Source: Paracoccus onubensis (GTDB taxonomy: Bacteria > Pseudomonadota > Alphaproteobacteria > Rhodobacterales > Rhodobacteraceae). From it: DNA of 64,000 nucleotides. Positions 9,237 through 18,220 of this stretch are shown here, piece by piece. A program made the translations under genes and the position numbers. Position 1 is the stretch's first letter, and the number at the start of each line of letters is the position of its first letter. Under the pieces are notes generated by a model. It searched no databases and was not told the DNA's origin. It was given only the letters and a program-made list of their open reading frames with translations. Location: contig NZ_QZCG01000004.1 of NCBI RefSeq assembly GCF_003591515.1, positions 248,001 to 312,000 of the forward strand, read 5' to 3'.

Positions 9237-10258
9237 CCCGCCCCCTGCTGAACGTGCGCGACCTTCGCGTGACTTTTCACCTGCGCCGTGAAGGCGACTG
9301 GCCGTGGACCCCTCCGCGCAATCTGCATGCCGTCAGCGGAGTCGATTTCAGCCTTAACCCCGGAGAGACGCTGGGTATCGTGGGCGAATCCGGCTGCGGG
9401 AAATCGACATTGGCGCGCGCATTGATCGGGCTGGTGCCTGCCGAAGGTCAGGCGGAATGGATCGACGGGAAGGATCTGATCGGGCTGTCTCCCGGCAAGA
9501 TGATGAAATACCGCAACGATATCCAGATGATCTTTCAGGACCCTCTGGCCTCGCTGAACCCGCGCATGACCGTGGGCCAGATCATCGCCGAACCATTGAT
9601 CACGCATAACCCACGGCTGAAACGCCCGGAGGTGAAAGAGCGGGTCAAGGCGATCATGGAAAAGGTCGGTTTGCTGCCCAATCAGATCAACCGTTATCCG
9701 CATGAGTTCAGCGGCGGACAGTGCCAAAGGATCGGTATCGCCCGCGCCCTGATCGTGGAACCGAAACTGATCATCTGCGACGAGCCGGTCAGTGCGCTGG
9801 ATGTCTCGATTCAGGCACAGGTCATCAATCTGCTGATCCGGTTGCAAAAAGAATTCGGCCTTGCACTGATCTTCATCGCCCACGACCTGTCGGTAGTGAA
9901 ACATATCAGCGATCGGGTGATGGTGCTGTATCTGGGCAAGGTCATGGAAACCGCCACGACGGCCGAGCTCTATTCCGCACCGCTGCATCCTTATACTCAG
10001 GCGCTTCTGTCGGCGGTGCCGGTCCCTGATCCCACCCATGACATGGCCGCCTCAATCGTGCCGTTGGCGGGCGATCTGCCATCGCCCTTCGCGCCTCCCT
10101 CCGGCTGCGTCTTCCGCACGCGATGCCCGCGCGCGACCGGGAAATGCGCTGCGGAAACACCGGTTCCATCCGGCGATTCGCATCAGATCGCCTGCCACTT
10201 CCCCGGCCCGCTGACCGAAGAGGAAATCGCGGCGGCACGGCGTATCGAAGCGGCCTAG
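9233..10258 (+). CDS. peptide ABC transporter ATP-binding protein (OppF-like)
   Basis: Second ATPase of the peptide importer, expected to form a heterodimer with the OppD-like subunit. The 341 residues include Walker A GESGCGKST near residue 50, signature FSGGQCQRI near 160, Walker B LIICDEPVSALD near 180 and the H-loop IAHDLSVV, followed by the C-terminal oligopeptide extension with CVFRTRCPRATGKC. The early insertion with WPWTPP before the first beta strands (LHAVSGVDF) is normal for OppF/DppF. The ATG overlaps the preceding stop (ATGA), which argues for coupled translation. It closes the operon. Confidence 0.95.
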   Translation: MTRPLLNVRDLRVTFHLRREGDWPWTPPRNLHAVSGVDFSLNPGETLGIVGESGCGKSTLARALIGLVPAEGQAEWIDGKDLIGLSPGKMMKYRNDIQMIFQDPLASLNPRMTVGQIIAEPLITHNPRLKRPEVKERVKAIMEKVGLLPNQINRYPHEFSGGQCQRIGIARALIVEPKLIICDEPVSALDVSIQAQVINLLIRLQKEFGLALIFIAHDLSVVKHISDRVMVLYLGKVMETATTAELYSAPLHPYTQALLSAVPVPDPTHDMAASIVPLAGDLPSPFAPPSGCVFRTRCPRATGKCAAETPVPSGDSHQIACHFPGPLTEEEIAAARRIEAA

Positions 10259-10364
10259 CCGGAACGACACCGTTCCGATCGGCAACAACCGGCCAATGCG
10301 CAGGCACCACTTGCCACCGGAGTGAATCGCTCATAGGCAGAACATTCGTCTGCAAGGAGCTGTT

Positions 10365-11849
10365 ATGGCGGACAAGAATTTCGAAGCGCGCCATCTCGAG
10401 ACGCTGGACCGCGATCTTGGCCGGTTCTCCAATCTCGAAATGGCCACGGCCAATATCGGCCGTTCGCTGATCGGCCCGGGCATTGCCCTTGTCTTCATCG
10501 TGCTGGCCGGCTTCGCCGCATTGCTGTTCCTTGGGCATGAGAACAACGCCCTGATCGTAACGATCGCTGCGGGCTTCGGGGCCTATATGGCACTGAATAT
10601 CGGCGCCAACGATGTTGCCAACAATATGGGTCCGGCGGTCGGCGCCAATGCGCTGACCATGGGCGGCGCCATTGCCATCGCCGCGATCTTCGAAAGCGCG
10701 GGGGCCCTGATTGCCGGTGGAGACGTCGTCTCGACCATTTCCAAGGGAATTATCGCGCCCTCAAGCATGGCCGACAGCGCGGTTTTCATCTGGGCGATGA
10801 TGGCGGCACTTCTGGCCTCGGCGCTTTGGGTGAATCTGGCGACATGGATCGGTGCACCGGTCTCGACCACCCATTCCGTTGTCGGCGGTGTCATGGGGGC
10901 CGGAATCACGGCCGCAGGGATAACTGCGGTCAGTTGGGGCACAATGGGCGCAATCGCGGCAAGCTGGGTGATCTCACCGGCCCTCGGGGGATTATGCGCC
11001 GCCGGTTTCCTGTGGTTCATCAAGGCGCGGATCATCTATCGCGACGACAAGATCGCCGCCGCGCGAATCTGGGTTCCTGTGCTGGTCGGGATCATGGCAG
11101 GCACCTTCGCCGCCTATCTTGCCCTGAAGGGTCTGAAACATGTCCTTACGATCTCGATGGGCACGGCAATGCTGATCGGTGTCGTGTTGGGCGTGCTGGT
11201 CTGGCTGGCGATGATTCCGATCATCCGCTATCAGTCGCATGGGCTGGAAAACCGGAACAAATCGCTGAAAGTACTGTTCGGCATCCCGCTGGTCGTCTCG
11301 GCCGCCTTGCTGAGTTTCGCCCACGGTGCGAATGATGTTGCAAATGCGGTCGGACCGCTTGCCGCCATCGTCTCGGCCTCTGCCACCGGCAACTTTACCG
11401 AATCCGTCAGCATTCCCCTCTGGGTGATGCTGATCGGCGCATTTGGAATCTCATTCGGGCTGTTTCTGTTCGGACCGAAATTGATCCGCATGGTGGGCAG
11501 CCAGATCACCAAGCTGAACCCGATGCGCGCTTATTGCGTCGCGCTGTCGGCGGCAATCACCGTGATTCTGGCAAGCTGGCTTGGCCTGCCGGTCAGTTCC
11601 ACCCATATCGCCGTCGGTGCGGTGTTCGGCGTTGGATTTTTCCGGGAATGGGATTCCGAGCGCCGGTTGCGCATGGCGCATCTTGCGATCCCCGACCGTC
11701 CCCGGCTTGCCCCGAATGAGCGCCGCCGCCGCAAACTGGTCCGCCGCTCTCATGTGCTGACCATCGCGGCTGCATGGATCGTCACTGTTCCCGCCGCCGC
11801 ACTGCTGTCGAGCGTCATTTTCCTTGGGATCAGGCTGATCGCATCGTAA
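10365..11849 (+). CDS. inorganic phosphate transporter, PiT family
   Basis: Low-affinity phosphate:cation symporter of the inner membrane. The 494-residue protein shows the two inverted family signatures, GANDVANNMGPAVGANALTM near residue 80 and GANDVANAVGPLAAIVSA near 320, each in a repeat of several helices. SAPVSTTHSVVGG-like and LGLPVSSTHIAVGAVFG segments are also present. About 40 hydrophilic residues precede the first helix, and a basic cytoplasmic loop (NERRRRKLVRR) precedes the last one, as in PitA-type proteins. The start has an AAGGAG ribosome-binding site. It stands alone between the peptide importer and dnaX; I saw no Pho box, though none was exhaustively searched for. Confidence 0.94.
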   Translation: MADKNFEARHLETLDRDLGRFSNLEMATANIGRSLIGPGIALVFIVLAGFAALLFLGHENNALIVTIAAGFGAYMALNIGANDVANNMGPAVGANALTMGGAIAIAAIFESAGALIAGGDVVSTISKGIIAPSSMADSAVFIWAMMAALLASALWVNLATWIGAPVSTTHSVVGGVMGAGITAAGITAVSWGTMGAIAASWVISPALGGLCAAGFLWFIKARIIYRDDKIAAARIWVPVLVGIMAGTFAAYLALKGLKHVLTISMGTAMLIGVVLGVLVWLAMIPIIRYQSHGLENRNKSLKVLFGIPLVVSAALLSFAHGANDVANAVGPLAAIVSASATGNFTESVSIPLWVMLIGAFGISFGLFLFGPKLIRMVGSQITKLNPMRAYCVALSAAITVILASWLGLPVSSTHIAVGAVFGVGFFREWDSERRLRMAHLAIPDRPRLAPNERRRRKLVRRSHVLTIAAAWIVTVPAAALLSSVIFLGIRLIAS

Positions 11850-11905
11850 GCCCTGTTGCCCGCCATCGCCGCCATGGCTAGAGTGGCACGACTGCCGAGG
11901 AACGC

Positions 11906-13699
11906 ATGAGCGACGAAAAACCCGCATATCAGGTGCTGGCCCGCAAATACCGGCCCGAGACATTCGCCGATCTGGTCGGGCAGGATGCGATGGTGCGCAC
12001 CCTGAAGAATGCCTTTGCCGCCGACCGCATCGCGCAGGCATTCATCATGACCGGTATCCGCGGCACCGGAAAGACCACCACCGCCCGGATCATCGCCAAG
12101 GGCATGAACTGTATCGGCCCCGACGGTCAGGGCGGACCGACAACCGAGCCCTGCGGACAATGCGAACATTGCGCCGCGATCACAGAAGGCCGCCACGTCG
12201 ATGTTCTGGAAATGGACGCGGCTTCGCGCACCGGCGTCGGCGATATCCGCGAAATCATCGATTCGGTGCATTACCGTGCGGCTTCGGCGCGCTACAAGAT
12301 CTATATCATTGACGAAGTTCACATGCTGTCGACCAGCGCCTTCAACGCACTCTTGAAGACGCTGGAAGAACCGCCGCCTCATGTGAAATTCATCTTCGCC
12401 ACGACCGAAATCCGCAAGGTGCCCGTCACCGTCCTGTCACGCTGTCAGCGTTTCGACCTGCGCCGGATCGAGCCCGAGGTGATGATCGCGCTTCTGCACC
12501 GCATCGCCACGGCCGAGGAGGCGCAGATCACCGATGAGGCGCTGGCTCTGATCACCCGCGCCGCCGAAGGTTCCGCACGCGATGCGACCAGCCTTCTGGA
12601 TCAGGCGATCAGCCACGGCGCGGGCGAAACCGGGGCCGATCAGGTGCGGGCGATGCTTGGGCTGGCGGATCGCGGCCGGGTCATCGACCTGTTCGAGATG
12701 ATCCTGCGCGGCGATGCCGCAAGCGCCCTGACCGAACTGCAATCGCAATATGCCGACGGCGCCGATCCGATGGCCGTTCTGCGCGATCTGGCCGAGATCA
12801 CGCATTGGATCTCGGTCGTCAAGATCACACCCGAGGCGATGGAAGATCCGACCATTTCCCCGGACGAACGCACACGCGGACAGGATCTGGCCGGACGCCT
12901 GCCGATGCGGGTGCTGACCCGGATGTGGCAGATGCTGCTCAAGTCGCTGGAAGAGATCTCTGCCGCGCCCAACGCCATGATGGCCGCCGAGATGGCGATC
13001 ATCCGCCTGACGCATGTGGCCGACCTTCCCGACCCCGAGGCACTGATCCGCAAGGTTCAGCAGGCGCAAAGCGCGGGCGAATTCGCGCGCGGCAATGCCA
13101 CCCCTCCCGTGAACGGTCAGGCACCGAACGGCCAGGCGCCCCGCGCCGCGCGCCCTGCCCCGTTGACAATGGTGCAACCTTCGGGCGCGGCAACCGCGCT
13201 TGCCTTGTCGCCGGATGTTTTCGCAGCCTATCCCGATTTCGCCTCGGTCATCGAGATGATCCGGCGCATGGGCGACATGCTTCTGCTGATGCAGGTCGAG
13301 CGTCATGTCGCGCTTATCCGCTATTCCCCCGGCCGGATCGAGTTCGAACCCCGAGCCAATCCCCCCGCCGATTTCGCGCAGCGTCTGGCCGAGCGGTTGC
13401 GTGGCTGGACGGGGGGCGCTCGCTGGGTGGTCACTGTCTCGAATAGCGGCGGCGCCCCGACAATCGCGGAAACCCGCGAAGCGGACGCGAACGAGGCGCG
13501 TGAAAGGGCATTGCAACTGCCCATCGTGCAGCAGATTTTCGCGGCCTTTCCGGAAGCCGAGTTGAAAAACGTCACCCGCCTCGTATCTGAGACTGCGAAG
13601 ACCGAGGAAATAGCAGCCGAGGGTGCGACGAACCCGCATGACATCGACGGCCCCGTCGCCGAAGTCGAGGAATGGGACCCTTTCGAAGATGAGGATTAG
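11906..13699 (+). CDS. dnaX: DNA polymerase III subunit gamma/tau
   Basis: Clamp-loader ATPase and organiser of the replicative polymerase. The 597 residues open with the canonical YQVLARKYRPETFADLVGQD. Then come Walker A GIRGTGKTT near residue 50, the four-cysteine zinc motif (C...CGQCEHC) near 70-90, DEVHMLS near 130 and the sensor-1 SRC motif (VLSRCQRF) near 175. The C-terminal third is the tau-specific region, with the low-complexity linker PVNGQAPNGQAPRAARPAP before the polymerase-binding part. I did not identify an A-rich slippery site that would clearly give a short gamma form. It heads dnaX-ybaB-recR, a conserved arrangement in Proteobacteria, with three bases separating it from ybaB. 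Confidence 0.97.
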   Translation: MSDEKPAYQVLARKYRPETFADLVGQDAMVRTLKNAFAADRIAQAFIMTGIRGTGKTTTARIIAKGMNCIGPDGQGGPTTEPCGQCEHCAAITEGRHVDVLEMDAASRTGVGDIREIIDSVHYRAASARYKIYIIDEVHMLSTSAFNALLKTLEEPPPHVKFIFATTEIRKVPVTVLSRCQRFDLRRIEPEVMIALLHRIATAEEAQITDEALALITRAAEGSARDATSLLDQAISHGAGETGADQVRAMLGLADRGRVIDLFEMILRGDAASALTELQSQYADGADPMAVLRDLAEITHWISVVKITPEAMEDPTISPDERTRGQDLAGRLPMRVLTRMWQMLLKSLEEISAAPNAMMAAEMAIIRLTHVADLPDPEALIRKVQQAQSAGEFARGNATPPVNGQAPNGQAPRAARPAPLTMVQPSGAATALALSPDVFAAYPDFASVIEMIRRMGDMLLLMQVERHVALIRYSPGRIEFEPRANPPADFAQRLAERLRGWTGGARWVVTVSNSGGAPTIAETREADANEARERALQLPIVQQIFAAFPEAELKNVTRLVSETAKTEEIAAEGATNPHDIDGPVAEVEEWDPFEDED

Positions 13700-13702
13700 A
13701 TA

Positions 13703-14047
13703 ATGTTCAAGGGATTGGGCGGGCTTGGAGACATGTCCAAGATGATGAAAGCCGCCAAGGACATGCAGGACCGCATGCAGCAGATGCAGGAAGACATGGA
13801 CAAGATCATCGTGACCGGCGAATCCGGCGCAGGTCTGGTCAAGGCCAGCTGCACCGCCAAGGGGGAACTGACCGCACTTGATATCGACCCGTCGATCTTC
13901 CAGCCAAGCGAAAAGGAGGTGGTCGAGGATCTGATCCTTGCCGCCATCAAGGACGCGCAGCGCCGTGCGCAGGACAAGATGCAATCCGAAATGTCGCGTA
14001 TCACGCAGGAACTTGGCCTGCCCGCCGATATGAAACTGCCCTTCTAG
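13703..14047 (+). CDS. YbaB/EbfC family nucleoid-associated protein
   Basis: Small dimeric DNA-binding protein of the YbaB/EbfC family, nearly always encoded between dnaX and recR. The 114 residues fit the family length and fold. A methionine-rich N-terminal helix ([20 protein letters not shown]) is followed by the sheet region [20 protein letters not shown] and a C-terminal helix ending in [12 protein letters not shown]. The gene lies three bases after dnaX and four bases before recR, so all three share a transcript. Homologues bind DNA in a tweezer-like dimer and affect nucleoid structure and gene expression; the exact role here is inferred from the family. Confidence 0.95.
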   Translation: MFKGLGGLGDMSKMMKAAKDMQDRMQQMQEDMDKIIVTGESGAGLVKASCTAKGELTALDIDPSIFQPSEKEVVEDLILAAIKDAQRRAQDKMQSEMSRITQELGLPADMKLPF

Positions 14048-14051
14048 GCGC

Positions 14052-14651
14052 ATGGCCGAGGGCAGCGACGATATTCAGGCGCTGATCGCGCTGATCGCGC
14101 GGCTGCCCGGCCTCGGGCCCCGCTCGGCCCGGCGGATCGTGTTGCACCTGATCCGCAAACGCAACGGTCAGATGACCCAGCTCGCCCAGCTTCTGGACAG
14201 CGTCGCCAATGCGTCGCGCGAATGCCTGACCTGCGGCAATATCACCGATCGCGACATCTGCGCGATCTGCTCCGATCCGGCCCGCGCCAATGGCGAAATC
14301 TGCGTGGTGCAGGACGTGGCCGACCTTTGGGCGCTCGAACGCGGTCACGCCTTTCGTGGTCGCTATCACGTCCTTGGCGGCACGCTTTCGGCGCTGGACG
14401 AAATCGGCCCCGAAGATCTCGGCATCCCCGGCCTGATCGACCGTATCGCGAGCGAAGGCGTCCGCGAGGTGATCCTCGCCCTCAATGCGACCGTGGACGG
14501 CCAGACGACGGCGCATTACATCGCCGACGCACTGGAATCGAGCGAGGTCGTCGTCACCGGTCTGGCGCAAGGCGTGCCGATCGGCGGGGAACTCGATTAT
14601 CTCGACGACGGCACGATCAGTGCCGCCTTAAGGGCGCGCCGCAGCCTGTAG
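14052..14651 (+). CDS. recR: recombination mediator protein RecR
   Basis: Member of the RecFOR pathway that helps load RecA onto gapped DNA. The 199-residue protein has every expected block: the helix-hairpin-helix [20 protein letters not shown] near residues 13-32, the four-cysteine zinc finger ([16 protein letters not shown]) near 58-73, and a Toprim domain with [14 protein letters not shown] and [20 protein letters not shown]. The C-terminal [19 protein letters not shown] is diagnostic. It is the last gene of the dnaX operon and is followed by a strong intrinsic terminator at 14689-14720. Confidence 0.97.
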   Translation: MAEGSDDIQALIALIARLPGLGPRSARRIVLHLIRKRNGQMTQLAQLLDSVANASRECLTCGNITDRDICAICSDPARANGEICVVQDVADLWALERGHAFRGRYHVLGGTLSALDEIGPEDLGIPGLIDRIASEGVREVILALNATVDGQTTAHYIADALESSEVVVTGLAQGVPIGGELDYLDDGTISAALRARRSL

Positions 14652-14688
14652 GATCATCGGCCCGAAAACGCCATTCGAAAAAACAAAG

Positions 14689-14720
14689 GGCGGTTCGAAA
14701 ACCGCCTCTTTCTTCTTTGT
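14689..14720 (+). terminator. Rho-independent terminator after recR
   Basis: A perfect 7-bp stem (GGCGGTT / AACCGCC) with a CGAA tetraloop is followed directly by the T-rich run TCTTTCTTCTTTGT on the plus strand. It lies 38 bases after the recR stop and should end the dnaX-ybaB-recR transcript. Confidence 0.88.
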
Positions 14721-14738
14721 GGTAAATACCTCGGGGGT

Positions 14739-14757
14739 CCGGGGGCAGCGCCCCCGG
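14739..14757 (-). terminator. GC-rich hairpin of the Rhodobacterales 3'-end type
   Basis: An 8-bp stem CCGGGGGC/GCCCCCGG with a three-base loop lies 17 bases beyond the stop of the Hsp20 gene (minus strand). In that orientation it is followed by ACCCCCGAGGTATTTACC. From memory, this C/G-rich hairpin plus GAGGTATTT tail recurs downstream of many genes in Rhodobacteraceae genomes. It probably ends the hsp20 transcript, back to back with the recR terminator. Confidence 0.7.
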
Positions 14758-14774
14758 CCTTCGCGAAACACCGT

Positions 14775-15227
14775 TCAGGCGTCCAGCTTCTCGACCTTGG
14801 GGGCCGATTTGGCGATCTCGATCCGGCGAGGTTTCAGCGCCTCGGGAATCTCGCGTACGAGGTCGATATGCAGCATGCCATCGACATGGCTGGCGCCATC
14901 AACACGGACATGATCGGCAAGGGTGAATTTGCGCTCGAAAGCACGGGTGGCGATCCCGCGATGCAAATAGTTGCGGTCTTCGTCCTCGGTGGCTTTCTTC
15001 GCCGAAACGATCACTGCGCCGTCACGAAGTTCAACGCTCAGATCATCGGCACTGAATCCGGCCACAGCGACCGAGATACGGTAATTGTCATCACCGGTTT
15101 TCTCAATATTATAAGGGGGATAGGTTGGCGCAGCCAGATCGGCGGTAAGCGCACGATCCATGACATCGGCCAAGCGGTCAAACCCCACGGTGGCACGATA
15201 AAGCGGAGCCAGGTCAAGATTACGCAT
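14775..15227 (-). CDS. Hsp20/alpha-crystallin family small heat-shock protein
   Basis: ATP-independent holdase that binds unfolding proteins during heat or other stress. The 150 residues have an N-terminal segment with LYRATVGFDRLADVMDRAL, as in IbpA-type proteins. An alpha-crystallin domain follows: PPYNIEKTGDDNYRISVAVA, then YLHRGIATRAFERKFTLADH. The conserved GMLHIDL sits near residue 117, with a short C-terminal tail. IbpA-like proteins usually carry an IxI/V anchor near the end; here RRIEIAK plays that part. A heat-shock-like promoter is suggested at 15320-15348. The gene stands alone. Confidence 0.95.
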   Translation of the reverse strand: MRNLDLAPLYRATVGFDRLADVMDRALTADLAAPTYPPYNIEKTGDDNYRISVAVAGFSADDLSVELRDGAVIVSAKKATEDEDRNYLHRGIATRAFERKFTLADHVRVDGASHVDGMLHIDLVREIPEALKPRRIEIAKSAPKVEKLDA

Positions 15228-15806
15228 CAGTCACATCCTTTCATAAGCGATGCTGTATCGATTGCCCCCCGGTGACCGGGCGGGCGGTTTACCCGCGCCA
15301 TTCCGGCCGCGGATGGCAAAAATCTGGTGATGGATTCGGCGGTTTCAAGGCCCTGTATAAAGTTTTCCCATCATCTTGACCCGTTTCCCGCATCGGGTTT
15401 TGATGGCAACCTGTCCCTGCCGGATATTCCAGGACAATCGCAGGCAGGAAACTCATATTGGCCCATCGCGCAACGCCAGATCGCACGGCTTCAGCACAAG
15501 GATATTGCGGTCCGGATGTCTGGCGCAGATGACGGAGGGCGACATGGCGAGGTATGGCATGCACGGATTTCGGCGCTGGCTGAACTCATGGTCGCGACGG
15601 AGGGCCGAGAAGAACCGGCGCTTCAAGATTCCCTGTCATCTGGGCGTGACAGGGATCGCAGCGGATAGCATGGAAACCGAACAGGACAGTTCCGATCGAA
15701 TGCAGAATAAACGGCACTCCGATAGGCGTCATACCCGTGATATAGTGAAGGCCCGGACCGGCAAGACATCCGGCAGGCACGATTAATCGCAATTCTGGAC
15801 CCAAGC
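15228..15806. other. 579-base intergenic region, no gene recognised
   Basis: Between the divergent hsp20 and DUF599 genes. The part next to hsp20 holds the candidate heat-shock promoter. Short open frames exist (for example from about 15529 on the plus strand, ending in an arginine-rich tail), but their composition is not protein-like and none matches a family I know. No tRNA-like or riboswitch-like fold was recognised. An untranslated leader or a small RNA is possible but unsupported. Confidence 0.4.
15320..15348 (-). promoter_or_regulatory. Candidate heat-shock promoter of hsp20
   Basis: On the minus strand TTGAAA (15343-15348, within CCTTGAAACC) is separated by 17 bases from AGATTT (15320-15325), upstream of the Hsp20 start by about 95 bases. 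CTTGAAA is the conserved -35 element of RpoH-dependent promoters. The -10 match is poor for RpoH (which prefers CCCCAT-like or CATAT-like sequences), so a mixed or RpoD promoter is equally possible. Confidence 0.4.
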
Positions 15807-16568
15807 ATGCTCACGGATATTCCCTTTGCCACTAACCTGACCATACCCGATCTTGTGGCTGTTCTGCTGTTCTTCACGGCATGGCTTGGGGTGGGCTGGA
15901 TCATCGAGAGCCCACCCGCCGGAAAGCCCTCGGTCTCGGTGTTAATGATGCGCTATCGTCGCGAATGGATGAAGCATTTCGTCACCCGTGACCCGCGCAT
16001 CTTCGACGGCAATATCCTGTCCAGCCTGCGCGACGGCACGGCATTCTTCGCCTCGGCCTGCATGATCGCGATCGGTGGCACTTTGGCCCTGATCGGCAAT
16101 ACCGACCGGCTGCGCAGCATCGTTCAGGGGCTTGAACTCGAACAGGGCAATACCCTCTTGTGGGAGTTCAAGCTGCTTGTACCGATGTTTTTCGTGGTGA
16201 ACGCATTTCTCAAATTCGTCTGGTCTCACCGTTTGTTCGGCTATTGCGCGATCATGATGGCGGCGGTTCCGAATGAGATCGATCATCCGATGGCGCGTGA
16301 ACGCGCATCTCAGGCAGCAGAACTGAATATCACCGCCGCCCGCAGTTTCAATGCCGGGTTGCGCAGCGTTTATTTCGCGCTTGGAGGGTTGGCGTGGCTT
16401 GGCGGGGCATGGGCACTGATCGCGGCGACAATCATCGTGTTCTACGTGACCTGGCGGCGCGAATTCGCCTCGAATTCGCGCCGGGTCATCATGCGCAGCC
16501 TTCCGGTGCCGCAGTTGCCCGATCCTGCCAGACCGCCAGCGTCAGCACCACCGCCCCCGCAGCAGTAA
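15807..16568 (+). CDS. DUF599 family membrane protein
   Basis: Conserved inner-membrane protein of unknown function. The 253 residues contain four hydrophobic segments, at about residues 15-32, 70-90, 125-145 and 190-215. The DUF599-type patches are MMRYRREWMKHFVTRDPRIF after the first helix and FNAGLRSVYFALGGLAWLGG before the last, with NILSSLRDGTAFFASACMIA between. The tail is proline-rich (PDPARPPASAPPPPQQ). The 3' end overlaps the convergent MFS gene by 80 bases, where both reading frames look real. Family members have no established biochemical role. Confidence 0.88.
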   Translation: MLTDIPFATNLTIPDLVAVLLFFTAWLGVGWIIESPPAGKPSVSVLMMRYRREWMKHFVTRDPRIFDGNILSSLRDGTAFFASACMIAIGGTLALIGNTDRLRSIVQGLELEQGNTLLWEFKLLVPMFFVVNAFLKFVWSHRLFGYCAIMMAAVPNEIDHPMARERASQAAELNITAARSFNAGLRSVYFALGGLAWLGGAWALIAATIIVFYVTWRREFASNSRRVIMRSLPVPQLPDPARPPASAPPPPQQ

Positions 16569-17673
16569 GCGCAATCCCGACCAGCCCGGGGGCCCGCCAG
16601 CCCCATCCGGCGGCAAGCGCCGCGCCCGCCAGAAACGGACCCAGAGCGTTGGCGGCGTTGAATGCCGCATGATTCATGGCGGCGGCCATGCTTTGCGCGG
16701 ATCCTGCCACATCCATCAGCCGGGTCTGCAAGGGGATGACCAGTCCCGAACCCGCCGCCAGAAGGAAGGAGGACAGGATCATCAGCACCCAATCTCCGAC
16801 AACCACCGCCGCGAAAGCCTGTGTTACGCCCATGGTGGCAAGGCTGATATAGGCCGTGCGGATATGGCCCAGCCGCTCGGTGATCAGACCGACCGCCCAG
16901 GTACCAAGCGTGCCGCCCATCCCAAAAGCCGCAAGCGCCACAGGAATCGCCCATCCCGGCGCATCCGTCGTCGCCAGCATCGCCGCCGTCAGGAATGCAT
17001 AGACCGCAAACAACCCCCCGAAACCGATGGCCCCTACCGCCAGCAGCCAAAGCACCCGCGGATTGCGCAGCGCCTGCAACTCATCGAGGGGCCGCGCATC
17101 TGGATTGCCGCCCACGCGGGGCGCCAGCCGCAGGATCGCCCATGCAGAGATCAAGGCAAGCAGCCCGGGCAGCGCGAATCCCCAGCGCCAGCCGATCCCC
17201 TGCCCCAAAGCCCCGGCCAGCGGCACGCCGGCGATATTTGCGACAGTCAGCCCCAGAATAATCTGCGCGGCTCCCCTTGCCCGATGTTCGCGCGGAAGCG
17301 CATCTGCCGCATAAAGCATCGCCACGCCCAGGAAACCGCCATGCGGCAACCCGGCCAGAAACCGCGTGCCGGTCAGGACCGCCAGCCCGGGCAGGATCGC
17401 AGCCAGCAGGTTCATCACGCCGTAAAACGCCATCAGCGCCGCAAGATAGCGCCGGCGCGGCAGTCTGGCCCCAAGGATCGAGGTCAGCGGCGCACCGACC
17501 ACCACCCCCAGCGCATAGGCGCTGATGACATGACCAGCCTGAGGTTCGGTCGCGCCAAGATCGGCGGCGAAATACGGCAACAGCCCCATTGCCGCAAATT
17601 CAGAGGTTCCGATCGCAAACGAGCCCAATGCGAGGGCCAGAATGGCGGGCCGCAAATTCTGCGAATCACTCAT
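16489..17673 (-). CDS. MFS transporter, AraJ-like drug/sugar efflux type
   Basis: Twelve-helix major-facilitator exporter. The 394 residues show the family motifs ALGSFAIGTSEFAAMGLLP in helix 1, ARLPRRRYLAALMAFYGVMN at the helix 2-3 loop and TGTRFLAGLPHGGFLGVAML in helix 4. The 'GTSEF...G.LP' opening is typical of the arabinose-efflux-permease branch (AraJ/YdhP and relatives), which exports sugars or small drugs. The internal ATG at 17673 is chosen over one 18 codons upstream because an AAAGGA site lies nine bases before it and the upstream part (MPMLRRSMIVAPKQKG) is not conserved-looking. The gene ends inside the convergent DUF599 gene. Substrate unknown. Confidence 0.9.
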   Translation of the reverse strand: MSDSQNLRPAILALALGSFAIGTSEFAAMGLLPYFAADLGATEPQAGHVISAYALGVVVGAPLTSILGARLPRRRYLAALMAFYGVMNLLAAILPGLAVLTGTRFLAGLPHGGFLGVAMLYAADALPREHRARGAAQIILGLTVANIAGVPLAGALGQGIGWRWGFALPGLLALISAWAILRLAPRVGGNPDARPLDELQALRNPRVLWLLAVGAIGFGGLFAVYAFLTAAMLATTDAPGWAIPVALAAFGMGGTLGTWAVGLITERLGHIRTAYISLATMGVTQAFAAVVVGDWVLMILSSFLLAAGSGLVIPLQTRLMDVAGSAQSMAAAMNHAAFNAANALGPFLAGAALAAGWGWRAPGLVGIALTAAGAVVLTLAVWQDRATAAPEGCA

Positions 17674-17766
17674 CGAGCATCCTTTCTGCTTCGGCGCCAC
17701 AATCATGCTGCGCCGCAGCATTGGCAAGGCATATCACAGACAAGGCTGCATTGCAGGAATTGCAGA

Positions 17767-18165
17767 TCAAAGATATCCGCGTTCGACCAGAAGCCAGATC
17801 ACAACCGCCGTAACCACGATCAGGCCAAGGGTCACAGAGGCCGCAAAATTCAGGATCCGATTGCGCCAGCGGCTCATCCCGCCCAAAGGCAGCAGATAAT
17901 CCGTCAGGGAATTGTAAGCCCGGCTGATGGCGTTCAGGTCCATCTGACGAGCGATCTTCGGTTGTGCGCTATGCAATTCCGCCTCGGCCAGAACCCTTGC
18001 CGCCCGCCGCTGTTTCCGCGGCAGCGATCCACCCCGGCGGCGCAACATCACCTGCATATCCGGCATTTCACCCCGCCGTATCCCGCCAAGCCGCTCGGCC
18101 ATCAGGCGCGCGATCTCGTGGCTCATTTCACGGACATCATCGATTGAATGTGCATTCCGGCTCAT
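17767..18165 (-). CDS. small membrane-anchored protein, unknown function
   Basis: A 132-residue protein I do not recognise. It begins SRNAHSIDDVREMSHEIARL, continues with an amphipathic, arginine-rich middle (MLRRRGGSLPRKQRRAARVL), and ends in one clear membrane helix (FAASVTLGLIVVTAVVIWLL) five residues before the C-terminus, so it looks tail-anchored with the body in the cytoplasm. The start at 18165 begins the soluble helix; an upstream ATG would run into the divergent hydrolase gene. The gene is separated from it by 55 bases. Codon use matches the neighbours, which supports a real gene. Confidence 0.7.
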   Translation of the reverse strand: MSRNAHSIDDVREMSHEIARLMAERLGGIRRGEMPDMQVMLRRRGGSLPRKQRRAARVLAEAELHSAQPKIARQMDLNAISRAYNSLTDYLLPLGGMSRWRNRILNFAASVTLGLIVVTAVVIWLLVERGYL

Positions 18166-18220
18166 GGCAATGTCATAAACGGGATGGCAAGGACACGCCA
18201 GACATCTTAGGATCACAGAT

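Noticed and set aside
12437..14053. 538-codon minus-strand frame opposite dnaX and ybaB
   Set aside because: Shadow of strongly conserved coding sequence; no domain, no ribosome-binding site and spans two genes.
15529..15786. Arginine-rich small open frame upstream of the DUF599 gene
   Set aside because: No ribosome-binding site, biased composition and no recognised family; treated as intergenic.
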